DNA of 64,000 nt from an uncultured bacterium (GCA_903908715.1 CAIVSY010000106.1:16926-80925), one strand, 5' to 3'; shown: positions 9,348-19,616, counted from the stretch's first letter. Numbers and translations are program-made. Notes: generated by a model from the letters alone, not told the origin.

Positions 9348-10640
9348 CTAACAATTCGTCCCTTGCCACAGCCGATCATACAACTGGTCACACCGCCCGC
9401 TCAGCCGGGCAAGGTTCGCCCCGGCCTGCGGATCGCCGCCGGCATGCGCCATCATCAACCGCCCCTCTTCCTCACAAAGCTCATCATGAAGCGGAAGGAT
9501 TTCACGACTCAGGAAAAGCGCGTACTTGACCAACCGGTAAGCACCGCGCGGACGCACCGTATCGCCCGGCAAGTCCTCGACCGCCACCGACCAACCGCCG
9601 CGTATGGAATCGAGTAACTTCTCCCGGCAGGGCGCGAACGCAATTGTGTAGTACCAACCGAAAAGGTCGTTGTGGCACCCGTGCGCGTCGCTCGCTCCCA
9701 CCACAGGCACGGCACGCCCCCGGGCAATCTGTTCGGTATACCAGGCGGACTGCAACTGGTTCGATTCAAGCTGGCTTCTCCAGTAACCGCCAATCAGCTC
9801 GAAGGCATCGAACGGGCGTTCCTGGAACAACCAGTCATTCAAGGCCTCGGCTACGTTGTAGGTGCAGGCGTGAATCCAGTGCGGATGACAGAAAACCGAA
9901 AGCCCCCCTGCCTCGCGGATCTTCGCCAACGTCCAGAGGCAGCCTGCCGCATGGCCGGGAACCACGCCTGGGGGCAGCCTGCCGGCCAGCGCGGCGGCCA
10001 GTGTCCGCACCTCCCGCTTGTAGCGCGCGGTCCGGAACTGCTCGTTTACACTGAAGCGCCCGCCGAAGTTGATCATGTGCACCGGCACGTCCGGCGGATG
10101 CACCTCCTCGCCGGGATACATCGTGAGATCATGTCGTACACCGGCAAACGCCTCAATTGCCTCAAGGGATGGCGCGTAGCGATGATGATCGGTCACCGCC
10201 ATGAAATCCAGGCCGATCCTGCGGCACGCAGCGGCCACATAGGCCGGCGATTCCCCCCCGTCGGAGTGCGAGGAATGCATGTGCGTGTCGCCCTTGCACG
10301 GTCGGCGTGCGAAGAGGTCGGGCCGTAGCGAGTACACGCGCAACTCGATGGGTGGCCCCCCGTCTTTGGGAGAGGTAATCCGCAGGCAATGCTCCTGCTC
10401 GCCGGGAAAACGGCTGCGGATACGCAACATCCCATCCCGGCCCGGCTTGAACTGCCGATCAAGAATGCAGGGCGAGGAGTTTCCAGGCAGTGGGCCGTCC
10501 ATCAGGTAATGCTCCACCCGATAGGCCTTGCCCGCGGCAAAACGGACGTGACCGAAAAGGGGACGCACAGTAAGTACAGCCTCTTCGTCCGCCCGTAACA
10601 CCCTCGGCGTCACGTCATAATGCCGGATCTCACTCTTCAT
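9348..10640 (-). CDS. PHP-domain metal-dependent hydrolase
   Basis: The protein has 430 residues. Residues 1-110 form a beta-rich domain of unknown role. The PHP barrel begins at DTHMHSSHSDG (118-128) and continues with TDHH (150-153), EEVHPP, FCHPHW and ASDAHG, giving the His/Asp/Glu ligands for a multi-metal site. PHP enzymes are phosphoesterases (for example histidinol phosphatase) or phosphotriesterase-like; many in carbohydrate clusters have no assigned substrate. No signal peptide is seen. AGAGGA precedes the ATG. It is 70 bp downstream of the GH94 gene on the same strand, which hints at dephosphorylating a phosphorylated sugar, but this is inference. Confidence 0.82.
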   Translation of the reverse strand: MKSEIRHYDVTPRVLRADEEAVLTVRPLFGHVRFAAGKAYRVEHYLMDGPLPGNSSPCILDRQFKPGRDGMLRIRSRFPGEQEHCLRITSPKDGGPPIELRVYSLRPDLFARRPCKGDTHMHSSHSDGGESPAYVAAACRRIGLDFMAVTDHHRYAPSLEAIEAFAGVRHDLTMYPGEEVHPPDVPVHMINFGGRFSVNEQFRTARYKREVRTLAAALAGRLPPGVVPGHAAGCLWTLAKIREAGGLSVFCHPHWIHACTYNVAEALNDWLFQERPFDAFELIGGYWRSQLESNQLQSAWYTEQIARGRAVPVVGASDAHGCHNDLFGWYYTIAFAPCREKLLDSIRGGWSVAVEDLPGDTVRPRGAYRLVKYALFLSREILPLHDELCEEEGRLMMAHAGGDPQAGANLARLSGRCDQLYDRLWQGTNC

Positions 10641-10710
10641 CCATGTTCCTCTCGCTGAAGGTACCCATGCGGTTCCCGGTTCCAGACCGCCAACCGCAAC
10701 CCCCTTTTAC

Positions 10711-13152
10711 CTATCCGAGGGTTACCACCACCTTCACGGTATCCTTGCCCTTCGGCGGCGGGATCACATTCCCTTTGACCGGAACGCCGTCCACTGTCAA
10801 GGCCGCCACACCCTTGCATACACTCCGCGGATTGTTCACTGTGATCTCATAACGGACGCCGCGGAACACCCTGCTGACCGTGAATCCCTTCCACGCTTTC
10901 GGGATGCACGGATCCACGCGCAACCCCGCGTAATCCGGCTGGATCCCCAGGATCCCCTGGCTGGCCGCCACAAACGTCCACGCCGCCGTTCCGGTTAGCC
11001 AACTATTCTTGGCCTCGCCGAAACACGGGGCATCCTTCCCGGCGATCATCTGCGCGTAGACATACGGCTCGCTCCGGTAGGTCTCGATCTGGCTCTCCTT
11101 GGCCGACGGGCATATGCTGAGGTAATACTCCAGCGCCCGTTCGCCGTCGCCCAACAGGCACCACGCCAGATGGATCCAGGTGTTGTTGTGGCAGAAGATG
11201 CCACCATTCTCCTTCACCCCTGGCGGATAGGATGTGACCTCGCCAAGCTCCAGTTGGTAGGTGCTGTATGCGGGCTGCTGCAAAACGATGCCGTTCGGAG
11301 TGTAAAGGTACCGGTGCACGCTCTCCATCGCCTGCCGCGCCCGGCCATTATCGGTTCCGGCTCCGCCCAGCACGCACCATCCCTGGCTTTCGATGAAGAT
11401 CTTCCCTTCCTCGTTGTCATTGGAGCCGACAGGCTTGCCGGCCGCGTCGTAGGCACGCCGGTACCATTCCCCATCCCATGCCGTGGCCTCAACAGCCTTG
11501 AGGATATCCGCATAATGCCCTTCCATCCGCCGCGCATCGGATTCCTGCCCTTTCGCCCGGTACATGGCGGCCATCTCGCGGCTCGCATAGAGGAAAAGGC
11601 CGGCAATCATAACCGATTCGGCAATCGAATCCTTGACGTCACCCGCGGTCTGAAAAGACTCGTTGGGCTCCTTGGAGAAGCAGTTCAGATTCATGCAGTC
11701 ATTCCAGTCCGCATGCCCAATCAACGGCAACCCGTGCGGGCCCCGCTTCTTCATGGTATAGGTAATACTCGTCTCCAGATGGTGCAACAGCGTGGTTCCC
11801 GCATCGGGACGATCCGCATACCCCGCAGGGGCGTCAAGGATTGAGAAATCTCCGGTCTCACGGATATACGAGCAGGCCGACAGCACCAGCCACAGGTGGT
11901 CGTCATAGAAGTCGCCACCGATGTCCGCATTGCCCTTCTTGGTCAGCGGCTGATACTGATGAAAGCACGTCCCGTCCGACAACTGTGTGGCGGCAATATC
12001 AAGAATCCGCTCCCTTGCCCGTTCGGGAATCATGTGAACGAAGCCGAGGATATCCTGATTACTGTCCCGGAAACCCATGCCGCGGCCGATACCGGTCTCG
12101 TACATGGAGGCCGACCTGGACAGGTTGAAAGTCGCCATGCACTGATACTGGTTCCAGGTGTTGACCATACGGTTGGCATGCTCGTCTGGACACCGTGCCT
12201 GGAATCGTGAAAGCAGGGTCTCCCAACCCCGCTGCAATTCCGCAAAGGCCCTGTCCACCGACCCGGGCCGGCTGTACTTCTCGACAAGTGCACGCCCGAC
12301 ACTCTTGTTCATGACAAACAGACCGTCGAACTTGGGTGCATCCCCCTGCTCCACATAAGCCAGGATAAAACTGAACGTCTCTTCCTGACCCGGCGCAAGA
12401 TCGAGCGTCACCTCGTGAGAGCCGATCGGATTCCAGCCAAAGGCCCGGCTATTAACCGCCTGCGCGCGGAACGGCACCCTGGCCTCATGCAGACCCTCGT
12501 GAATCCCAACGAATGCGTCACGGCTTGTATCGTATCCGCTGACACTACGCGTACACGCAAACAAGGTGTAGTGGTTGCGCCGTTCCCGGTATTCGGTCTT
12601 GTGATAGATAGCGCTTCCCTCGATTTCGACCTCGCCCAGCGAATAGGTGCGCTGGTAATTGGTCATGTCGTTCAAGGCCTCAAAGAAACAGAACTCCTGA
12701 TAGGAATACAGCTTGATCTTCTTGGCCTTGGCCGACTTGTTGCGTACCGTCACCTTCCACAGTTCGCAGTTCTCGCGGTTGGGCACAAAGAAGAGGCTTT
12801 CCACCTCCAAGCCGGCCTTTTCCCCTGTAATCCGGGTGTACCCCATCCCGTGGCGGCACTCATACCGATCCAGTTGCGCCTTCACAGGCTTCCACCCTGG
12901 ATTCCAGACTGAACCCGAATCGTTTATGTACAAGTACCTGCCGCCCAGATCGTAAGGAACATTGTTGTAGCGGTAGCGAGTCAGCCGCCGCAACTTGGCA
13001 TCCTTCCAGAACGTATATCCACCGGCCGTATTGGTGCAAAGGCCGAAAAAATCGTCCTGTCCGAGGTAGTTGAGCCACGGCAGGGGCGTATCCGGGCGCT
13101 GGATCACGTATTCACGCCGCGCATCGTCAAAGTACCCGTAGGGATTCTTCAT
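10711..13152 (-). CDS. GH94 cellobiose phosphorylase
   Basis: The protein has 813 residues, the usual size for cellobiose phosphorylase. The N-terminus (YGYFDDARREYVI, then TPLPWLNYLG, NTAGGYTFWKDAKLRRLTRYR) is characteristic of this family rather than of chitobiose or cyclic glucan enzymes. Residues 1-270 form the beta-sandwich and the (alpha/alpha)6 barrel follows, with the general acid Asp485 in HADWND. It phosphorolyses cellobiose (or a close disaccharide) to glucose 1-phosphate and glucose, saving one ATP equivalent. There is no signal peptide, so it is cytoplasmic and needs an imported disaccharide. AAAGGAAG precedes the start. No transporter gene is in the visible neighbourhood. Confidence 0.92.
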   Translation of the reverse strand: MKNPYGYFDDARREYVIQRPDTPLPWLNYLGQDDFFGLCTNTAGGYTFWKDAKLRRLTRYRYNNVPYDLGGRYLYINDSGSVWNPGWKPVKAQLDRYECRHGMGYTRITGEKAGLEVESLFFVPNRENCELWKVTVRNKSAKAKKIKLYSYQEFCFFEALNDMTNYQRTYSLGEVEIEGSAIYHKTEYRERRNHYTLFACTRSVSGYDTSRDAFVGIHEGLHEARVPFRAQAVNSRAFGWNPIGSHEVTLDLAPGQEETFSFILAYVEQGDAPKFDGLFVMNKSVGRALVEKYSRPGSVDRAFAELQRGWETLLSRFQARCPDEHANRMVNTWNQYQCMATFNLSRSASMYETGIGRGMGFRDSNQDILGFVHMIPERARERILDIAATQLSDGTCFHQYQPLTKKGNADIGGDFYDDHLWLVLSACSYIRETGDFSILDAPAGYADRPDAGTTLLHHLETSITYTMKKRGPHGLPLIGHADWNDCMNLNCFSKEPNESFQTAGDVKDSIAESVMIAGLFLYASREMAAMYRAKGQESDARRMEGHYADILKAVEATAWDGEWYRRAYDAAGKPVGSNDNEEGKIFIESQGWCVLGGAGTDNGRARQAMESVHRYLYTPNGIVLQQPAYSTYQLELGEVTSYPPGVKENGGIFCHNNTWIHLAWCLLGDGERALEYYLSICPSAKESQIETYRSEPYVYAQMIAGKDAPCFGEAKNSWLTGTAAWTFVAASQGILGIQPDYAGLRVDPCIPKAWKGFTVSRVFRGVRYEITVNNPRSVCKGVAALTVDGVPVKGNVIPPPKGKDTVKVVVTLG

Positions 13153-13297
13153 TCCATCTTCCTTTCACATAGACCGTCGTCCGGTTCCCATTTCCTTCCT
13201 CTATCCCATCCACACACGCCGGGATCGTTGCGCATCCGGATCATGGCCGTGGATTCATTATCACATCCGGGCTGTCGTATCCACAGCCAACAGAACT

Positions 13298-15796
13298 TCA
13301 GTCGATTTCAGTCGCGATCCTACATCGTTGTCCCTGCCCGTTTGTCTGCCACTCATATATGGATCGTGGATTCGCCGTCGGTCGCGCCGGCAGCCCGCCT
13401 GGCGGCGCCGGCCTGGCCCGGTTCTCCTTATTCACAAGAACGTCGGCCACACCATCGACAATTCGCCCGTTTCCGCCATAAACAACATTCCCGACAAGCT
13501 CAAAACCGACACAATCGGGAGTGCGCAGGAATAACATGGGTAAATGTGTTCCTCCCAGCACAAAAACATTGTTCCGGAGAATGGCATCAAAGAAACCGCC
13601 ATCCGCATAGAACCCGACACCGTCCTTCACCACAAACCGGTTGTGAAGAAAGAGCCAGTTCTCACTCACACCACGGGCGTAGACTCCGGCCTTGTCGGAT
13701 TCAACATCACAGTTGTACACCACATTCCGGGGGCCGTTGGGCCCATGCGTTTCATCCATGGAGGGAGTTGAGTACATTCCATACCCGTAGCTTCCGTAAG
13801 GCCCCGTGGGACCAACCCGGCAGTTCTCAAAAAGGTTCTCGGTTGACCAACCGGCATGCCACTGGGCGTCGCTCCCTTCAAAGACAGAGTTTCGGATGAC
13901 ATTGCCCTGTGCCCCGAATTGCACTTGGGGGGCATGCCTGAATCTGCGGCACACCACATTCTCCATCAGGCAGTCCCATGAGCATGTGAACCCACCGTAT
14001 GCGCCCCAGTTGACGTTGGCCTTATGGATCCGGAAGTCAAACCCGTCAAACTCACAATCCCGGACCTCACACCACTTGGCCTCCTGCAGGTGGATAGCCG
14101 AGCAACCGCTCTGGATCACATTGACTCGCCGGGCCCAGCAGTTCCAGGCCCAATGCGAATTGACAGTGTGGAAGGGCATCCGGCACATGTGCTCGATGGT
14201 CAGATCCTCAATCCCGCACCGCTCCACGGGCTGGATGAGCCGTATGTAGGATCCGTCAACCACGGGGAAATCGATACGCAACGGCTGGGACAGGACCAGA
14301 GTGCTCCCCTCGACAGCCTTGACCTCATATGCGTTGATCCGGACTCCCCACCCGATGGACTCCTTGTGACCGGTCAATGCTTCCCACCGGGGCGTTGATG
14401 GCGCGCGGATATAGAATTTGTCGCCGCGGCCAATCCCACTGGCATCCCTGAGAGTCAGTCTTGTATCGCCGCGCTTGCCATCTTCCGCAAGCAGCCGGTC
14501 CTGCCCATCAGGCGCCATGTTCCCCGACCACGTGAACACAGAGGCCTCAGGCCATGTTTTCGGGAACTGTGCCTCTGTGTGTACGATACTGTACCGGAAA
14601 ACAAGGCGGGTGCGCTCGCGGCCAGCCCCCCGAATCACAACCCCGCTATGTCGGATCACCACCGGATCATTCAGATAGAAGGTTCCCGGATCAATCCGGA
14701 TTGCACCGCCGCCCTTGGCCGCCACCTGCTCGCAGGCCAGGGCCAGCATACCTGAAATATTCGTTTTAGGTTTCGCGCCTAGATCCTTCAATTCCAATAC
14801 CACAGGCACATCGGGAATACCTCCTTGGACGCCTACGTTCTGCCAGTTTGGATACACAATCCCATCCGGTCCGGGTACATCAGCCGGCGTCATCCGGTTC
14901 GTCTCCCCCGCCCGGATCTTATACTGGCTGGGCCACGGAGGAATCGCCATACGGACCGGTTCTCCCGACATACTTCCGCCCTCGTAGTAGCGAGGCACCG
15001 CTTGCCCGACCCGCGCAGCCTCTTCGGCAGGAGGCACTGCATCCGGCGATATCGCCTGATGCAGTTTTTCCAGGCCGGCACGAGCAAACGCCACATCCGA
15101 TACCCAGGTCGCATCGTCCGCGAAAATCAGATGTCCCCACTTACGAGGATTCAACACAATCCCTCCGGGGATCGGCACCCAGGCTGATTGCCGCATCGTA
15201 TCAAAGTCGTAGGCGCCGGGATAATCGGCCCGCATAAGGTTTAAGCCCCAAACATCTGCCGGTCGAGGTGCCGGAACGTTTAAACCCGACCAGGGGATCC
15301 GGACATCCGCCTGCCATCCGCCGGCTGTATTGGTGACCGCAGTAACAAGCCCTTCCACATTAAACTTCGGATCAACGCCCCGCGCATCGTTAACCACTCC
15401 GCCGGCCGTCACTTGCACCATGAACACATTGCTGAATGCATGCGTATGACCAGGATCAATCCAGACATAGACGCTATCATCCTTCCACAACTTTGAACTG
15501 TCCCGACCCTCCTGCTGAGCCAAAACCGCCCGATCCTCACAGTGGAACACAATACGAAGGCCATCGGCATACGTCTCAACGGAGACTTTCGTTCTTTCCT
15601 GCGGCGGGACCATGCTGTCGATAATCCGGAATTCCGGCACAACGGCACCCTTGCCCCGGCCAATTGTCAGGATCCCAGCCGCATTACCGGGGGACGGAAT
15701 TTCGGGCCGTGCAACGCCGGGGGGCATAGTCTTGCACCCAGCAAGGAAAGCCATAATCCCGAGAATCGAAACGACAACCTTCAGTGTTCTCTTCAT
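13298..15796 (-). CDS. lipoprotein: CBM9-like module plus right-handed beta-helix (putative glycan lyase or hydrolase)
   Basis: The protein has 832 residues. The lipoprotein signal peptide ends at Cys21 (FLAGC). Residues about 60-230 form a CBM9-like module (LWKDDSVYVWID, WGLNLMRADYPG, WGHLIFADD), closely similar to the second module of the 487-residue protein at 20.5 kb. A linker with GPDGIVYPNWQNVGVQGGIP leads into a pectate-lyase-like right-handed beta-helix whose first turn reads GGGAIRIDPGTFYLNDPV. HGPNGPRNVVYNCDV near the end recurs in three other proteins at 53-60 kb. The organisation suggests a surface-anchored polysaccharide enzyme. No characterised active site can be assigned, so a lyase or GH role is inference. 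GAGGG lies before the ATG. Confidence 0.82.
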   Translation of the reverse strand: MKRTLKVVVSILGIMAFLAGCKTMPPGVARPEIPSPGNAAGILTIGRGKGAVVPEFRIIDSMVPPQERTKVSVETYADGLRIVFHCEDRAVLAQQEGRDSSKLWKDDSVYVWIDPGHTHAFSNVFMVQVTAGGVVNDARGVDPKFNVEGLVTAVTNTAGGWQADVRIPWSGLNVPAPRPADVWGLNLMRADYPGAYDFDTMRQSAWVPIPGGIVLNPRKWGHLIFADDATWVSDVAFARAGLEKLHQAISPDAVPPAEEAARVGQAVPRYYEGGSMSGEPVRMAIPPWPSQYKIRAGETNRMTPADVPGPDGIVYPNWQNVGVQGGIPDVPVVLELKDLGAKPKTNISGMLALACEQVAAKGGGAIRIDPGTFYLNDPVVIRHSGVVIRGAGRERTRLVFRYSIVHTEAQFPKTWPEASVFTWSGNMAPDGQDRLLAEDGKRGDTRLTLRDASGIGRGDKFYIRAPSTPRWEALTGHKESIGWGVRINAYEVKAVEGSTLVLSQPLRIDFPVVDGSYIRLIQPVERCGIEDLTIEHMCRMPFHTVNSHWAWNCWARRVNVIQSGCSAIHLQEAKWCEVRDCEFDGFDFRIHKANVNWGAYGGFTCSWDCLMENVVCRRFRHAPQVQFGAQGNVIRNSVFEGSDAQWHAGWSTENLFENCRVGPTGPYGSYGYGMYSTPSMDETHGPNGPRNVVYNCDVESDKAGVYARGVSENWLFLHNRFVVKDGVGFYADGGFFDAILRNNVFVLGGTHLPMLFLRTPDCVGFELVGNVVYGGNGRIVDGVADVLVNKENRARPAPPGGLPARPTANPRSIYEWQTNGQGQRCRIATEID

Positions 15797-16001
15797 AGAT
15801 CATTCCCTCGAAACACCTCTCATCGCCACAATATGTGATAACTGGCATCAAAATGAATACCATTGCAAGATCAGGCCCGATATCCATCTCCTGAAAAATC
15901 GATGAATCACACACTGATCCCGGCATTGTCCAGCATGTATTGCTACCACCGGTTCGATTCGACCCTGTACAGCCCGTATTGCAGACCGAGACGGTGGCGC
16001 A

Positions 16002-18359
16002 CTACCTGCGAACACCAATCAGCGCCACCATTTCATACCCGCCAAGGGCTATTTCCAAGTCACTTGCATCCATCGTGACAGGTACGGGATCAGATTTACC
16101 GAGTCGGAGCACTTGCCATTCGAGCATGGATTCCGTCTGCGGCAACTCGAGCTTTACAGCCACATCCCGTCCCACTTCGTTCAACAGCAGGACGAGCGAT
16201 TCGCCATCGGGTGAGCGCCACACCGTGTTGCGGACTGCTGGACGATCAATTAGCACAGGCCGCTCCTTCATCGCCCAGTTTGCGGGAATCATGACTTTCA
16301 GGCGTTCGTCCTGCATAAGGTCCAAAGGCGCTTCCATCTGTCCAAAATGAAGAAACTTTCGAATTTGCGAACGCAATCTTGCCAGGTTGCGCACATATGA
16401 AACCGCTTGCGGGAAATTGAGGATTTCATCTGTCATCCACCCCAATTGTCCGCCAAACAGCATCTGTTCCCCCTGAATCAGCACCAACCACTGCATATCA
16501 GCCATGGTTTCCACAGGAGTGGAACGGCCCATGACCGTAGTATAACCGCTATAGATAGCCGGATGTAACGGGACATAGTCCTCAAGCGGAGGCACAAAGG
16601 TCATGTAAAGGTCAATCCGGTCAAGATAAGCATCCGCCATCAATTCACTGGATACAAAGCGGCGCGGATTTTCCCGGATGATCGGTGCAAGGTCACCCAG
16701 GAGCTGGTCATATCCCTTCCACCAGTGTTCTCCCCCACCTGGCGGATGCATATGGCCAGCGTGATAGCACAAGGAAGGCGGCATGGATGTGATCTGGTCA
16801 AAATACACCCCATCCACACCGTAGTCGCGCCACAACATTCTCGCCGTCGCCACCCATTGCTGCCGGCACCAGGGCTCGCCAGGACATAGCGCAAGAGGCC
16901 AGTCATCCCGGAAGGTATATTGCTCCATATACGGCTGCCCCTTGTCTCCGATGCTGGCATGCGTCCGCTCGCTCTCGAATGTTGGCCGATCCCGATAAAG
17001 CAATCGCCCCTGGCAGTAAGGCATCAAAACAATCCCTTCGTCCTGCAATCTCCTGACGACATCCGCAAACCCATCCACCGGCGGGTTATGGTCAGGGAAT
17101 CGCGTGTGCCAATTGAAGGCATGCCAATGATACCAGTGTACTCCAAATGGCATCTGGAAAGTGTCCTGAAGCCGGTCAACCGCCTCCTGAAAATCTGTCG
17201 CCGGTGCAGGCTCCGAAGACCATGGCGGAAATCCGTACTTGCAGAACCAGAGATCGATCCCTGCCAACGCCGCTGAAGCATCCTTCCGGTCCGCCAAACG
17301 ACCGCGCCTGCACCAGCGCTGCTGGGTCGCCCACTCCCGATGAATGCGTGCAGCATCATACCAACTTCCGGTAAACCCCTTGAGCACGACCGGATAGGGA
17401 CAAATCCACTCATTCGTCATGATCGGCCAGTGATGACAGCGCAACTGCATGGCAGGCGAAAGATTGGCAGCCAGACGTGCCGACAAGGGAGTCCGTACAG
17501 CAGGCGCAGGCGTACGCTTGCCCTCCTGCAGAAAGCGCTTATCCGCACCCATGGGCGCCGGTTCGCCGCCCTGCACGTACTGCATATCTATTCCGGTGTG
17601 GCTTGAATTGGGGTCAAGAATACCAATGTAGAGCCCATTGTCCTGATGCAGCCAGGCTGTCATCTGGCACCAATTGGCATGGGATGGATACTGACCGCAA
17701 TACGAGGTCATATCCTCCAACGGATTGCTCCGCAAAACGCCCCACGTCTCGGGATACAGCAACGCATCCTCGCCCGGATTCGCGCGATCACCCAGTCCGC
17801 GAATTCTGGGGAAACTGAAGCGCTTAAGAGCCCATCCATCAGGCAGAGAAACCCGGCTCCTGAACTCCAGCCGGTCTCTTTCGCCACCGGCGATGCTGAC
17901 TACGACAGTCCCTGTCCCGCCCGGAACCGGGATCGGCCATTTGAGGATCACATTGCCGCGGTTCGTGAAAATATCCGGAGCGGGAAGCGCATCACAGTCG
18001 ATCGCAAGATCAGAACAATATTCATCGCGGTTTGCGAACCACTCGTGTCCCTCGTATTTTACTGACGGAATCTTGATCGGTGGCAACGGGTCCTTGTAGG
18101 TGACATTCCGCATAATTCCCATTTGCCATAAACCCACGGGCACACTCTGGGCGGAAAGAAACTCATACCCTGAATCCAGGCTGCGAACCGATACAACTCG
18201 CGCCCGATCATCCAGGTCGAGGGAAAGCGTCTTGCAGCAAATGCCGACCATGGGAACAAGGCTACAAGCAAAATGCTCGCAGCGACGGGCATATACCCTC
18301 AGGCTATTCAATGCTCCCTGATAAACCCGGGAACACAGGTTTACATCTAAACCCTTCAA
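16002..18359 (-). CDS. DUF6259-like TIM-barrel protein (putative glycoside hydrolase)
   Basis: The protein has 785 residues if translation begins at the TTG at 18359, which has AAGGAG six bases upstream; the first in-frame ATG is at 18407 and a shorter form from ATG 18251 is possible. The N-terminal about 300 residues are a beta-sandwich, followed by a TIM barrel with LWFCKYGFPPW, FGVHWYHWHAFNW and GVDGVYFDQI. The Asp of the last motif (about residue 520) is in the place of a barrel glycosidase nucleophile. A beta-sandwich tail follows. I recognise it as DUF6259-like from the barrel motifs, but no activity is established. There is no signal peptide. It lies upstream of the beta-helix lipoprotein in the same direction. 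Confidence 0.7.
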   Translation of the reverse strand: MKGLDVNLCSRVYQGALNSLRVYARRCEHFACSLVPMVGICCKTLSLDLDDRARVVSVRSLDSGYEFLSAQSVPVGLWQMGIMRNVTYKDPLPPIKIPSVKYEGHEWFANRDEYCSDLAIDCDALPAPDIFTNRGNVILKWPIPVPGGTGTVVVSIAGGERDRLEFRSRVSLPDGWALKRFSFPRIRGLGDRANPGEDALLYPETWGVLRSNPLEDMTSYCGQYPSHANWCQMTAWLHQDNGLYIGILDPNSSHTGIDMQYVQGGEPAPMGADKRFLQEGKRTPAPAVRTPLSARLAANLSPAMQLRCHHWPIMTNEWICPYPVVLKGFTGSWYDAARIHREWATQQRWCRRGRLADRKDASAALAGIDLWFCKYGFPPWSSEPAPATDFQEAVDRLQDTFQMPFGVHWYHWHAFNWHTRFPDHNPPVDGFADVVRRLQDEGIVLMPYCQGRLLYRDRPTFESERTHASIGDKGQPYMEQYTFRDDWPLALCPGEPWCRQQWVATARMLWRDYGVDGVYFDQITSMPPSLCYHAGHMHPPGGGEHWWKGYDQLLGDLAPIIRENPRRFVSSELMADAYLDRIDLYMTFVPPLEDYVPLHPAIYSGYTTVMGRSTPVETMADMQWLVLIQGEQMLFGGQLGWMTDEILNFPQAVSYVRNLARLRSQIRKFLHFGQMEAPLDLMQDERLKVMIPANWAMKERPVLIDRPAVRNTVWRSPDGESLVLLLNEVGRDVAVKLELPQTESMLEWQVLRLGKSDPVPVTMDASDLEIALGGYEMVALIGVRR

Positions 18360-18581
18360 ATCGTTCTCCTTGCCGCGTGGCGTCTCACGTTCCCCGTTTT
18401 CCTGCACTCCAATAAGGCATCATCACGGATTACGCCATCGGCACAATATCCCACCGGAAGCTCGATGCATAAATCAAACGGGAAGAAAGGGAATACTATT
18501 CAATAGCCCCTGGCTCAGCCAAGTTCATTTTTGGAAACTAGCGGGCACGGAAACAACAGTCCAGACAAGAACAGCCGTGGT

Positions 18582-19616
18582 TTATGTCATGCGACTCAAC
18601 CGTACCTCGTCGATCTCCCATTGCAGCGGCTCGCCGGCAATGAAGCGGCGGACATTCTCAAGCGCATACCGTTCATTCCGCCCGAATCCGGGATTGTTGA
18701 ACCGGTTGGCCGGTCCGACATGACAGGTCAGAATGCAGTTCGGAAGCTGGCGGACCGGGTGATCGGCGTCGAGCTGATCCGGATCCAGCACATCCAGCCC
18801 TGCGCGCAAACGCCCTTTAAGAAGTTCATCAAAAAGGGCATCCTGATCCAGAATCTCTCCGCGGGCTGTGTTGATGACCAGGCCACCGTCCGGGAGCCGC
18901 GCCAGCAATTCCCGTGTTACCGACTTATAAGTCTCGCGGGTGTGCGCGGCACAGACGACCAGGGCGTCTATCCCGTCAAACAACGCTTCAAGACTTGTCA
19001 CCCTGCGTACATCGTCCGGCCAGGGCGATGCATAGGGATCGTAGCCGCTCAGCACGAATCCCATTCCCCGGGCCATGGGGAGGAAGGCGCGGCCGGCAAA
19101 ACCGAGCCCGTAGACTCCGACCCGCAGCCCCTCCGGCTGCCCGCCCCACACGCGATCCATGCACGGGCAGTCGGATCCGAGCCGCCAGCGCTTCGCGCGG
19201 ACTTCCAGGATCTGCGCGGGAAGATCCCGCAGCAGGGCCATGATCAGGGTCATGGACAAGTAAGCCAGCCCATAGCCCGGCGAATCGCCCCAGTTGGTTA
19301 CCTTCAAGCCGCCGCGTAGCAGCTCGGCCGACACGATGCCGCGCACACCCCCGTGGAGGCAGCAGATATAGCGAAGGCGACCCAGCCCCTTGACCAGTGC
19401 CTCGTCGGTCACCGGGGCGGCATAGCTGATCAGGATCTCATGCTCGCGCACCAGGCGGAGAGCCTCCTCCTGCGGGGTGCCGGCCGGGGCGACCGTCACA
19501 TCGCCAAGGCTGCGGAGCGCCTCGAGGAACCGTTGCGGCTTTCCCTCTGCGAAATAGACATTGCGCCATTCCCAGGACTCATCGCCCGCCTGGAAGAACA
19601 GGATCCTCGGCTTCAT
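18582..19616 (-). CDS. D-isomer-specific 2-hydroxyacid dehydrogenase family protein
   Basis: The protein has 344 residues. The NAD-binding Rossmann motif VYGLGFAG is at 168-175. The catalytic Arg252 (NTARGE) and His299 (LTCHVG) are present. The usual catalytic Glu of the DVFEEEP-type motif appears as Asp280 in DVLDPDQ, a conservative change. Members reduce 2-keto acids or oxidise D-2-hydroxyacids with NAD(P). The start overlaps the stop of the isomerase gene by four bases, so the two are translationally coupled. Together with that gene and the downstream oxidoreductase this suggests catabolism of a sugar acid, which is inference. The stop is 222 bp from the next gene. Confidence 0.85.
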   Translation of the reverse strand: MKPRILFFQAGDESWEWRNVYFAEGKPQRFLEALRSLGDVTVAPAGTPQEEALRLVREHEILISYAAPVTDEALVKGLGRLRYICCLHGGVRGIVSAELLRGGLKVTNWGDSPGYGLAYLSMTLIMALLRDLPAQILEVRAKRWRLGSDCPCMDRVWGGQPEGLRVGVYGLGFAGRAFLPMARGMGFVLSGYDPYASPWPDDVRRVTSLEALFDGIDALVVCAAHTRETYKSVTRELLARLPDGGLVINTARGEILDQDALFDELLKGRLRAGLDVLDPDQLDADHPVRQLPNCILTCHVGPANRFNNPGFGRNERYALENVRRFIAGEPLQWEIDEVRLSRMT

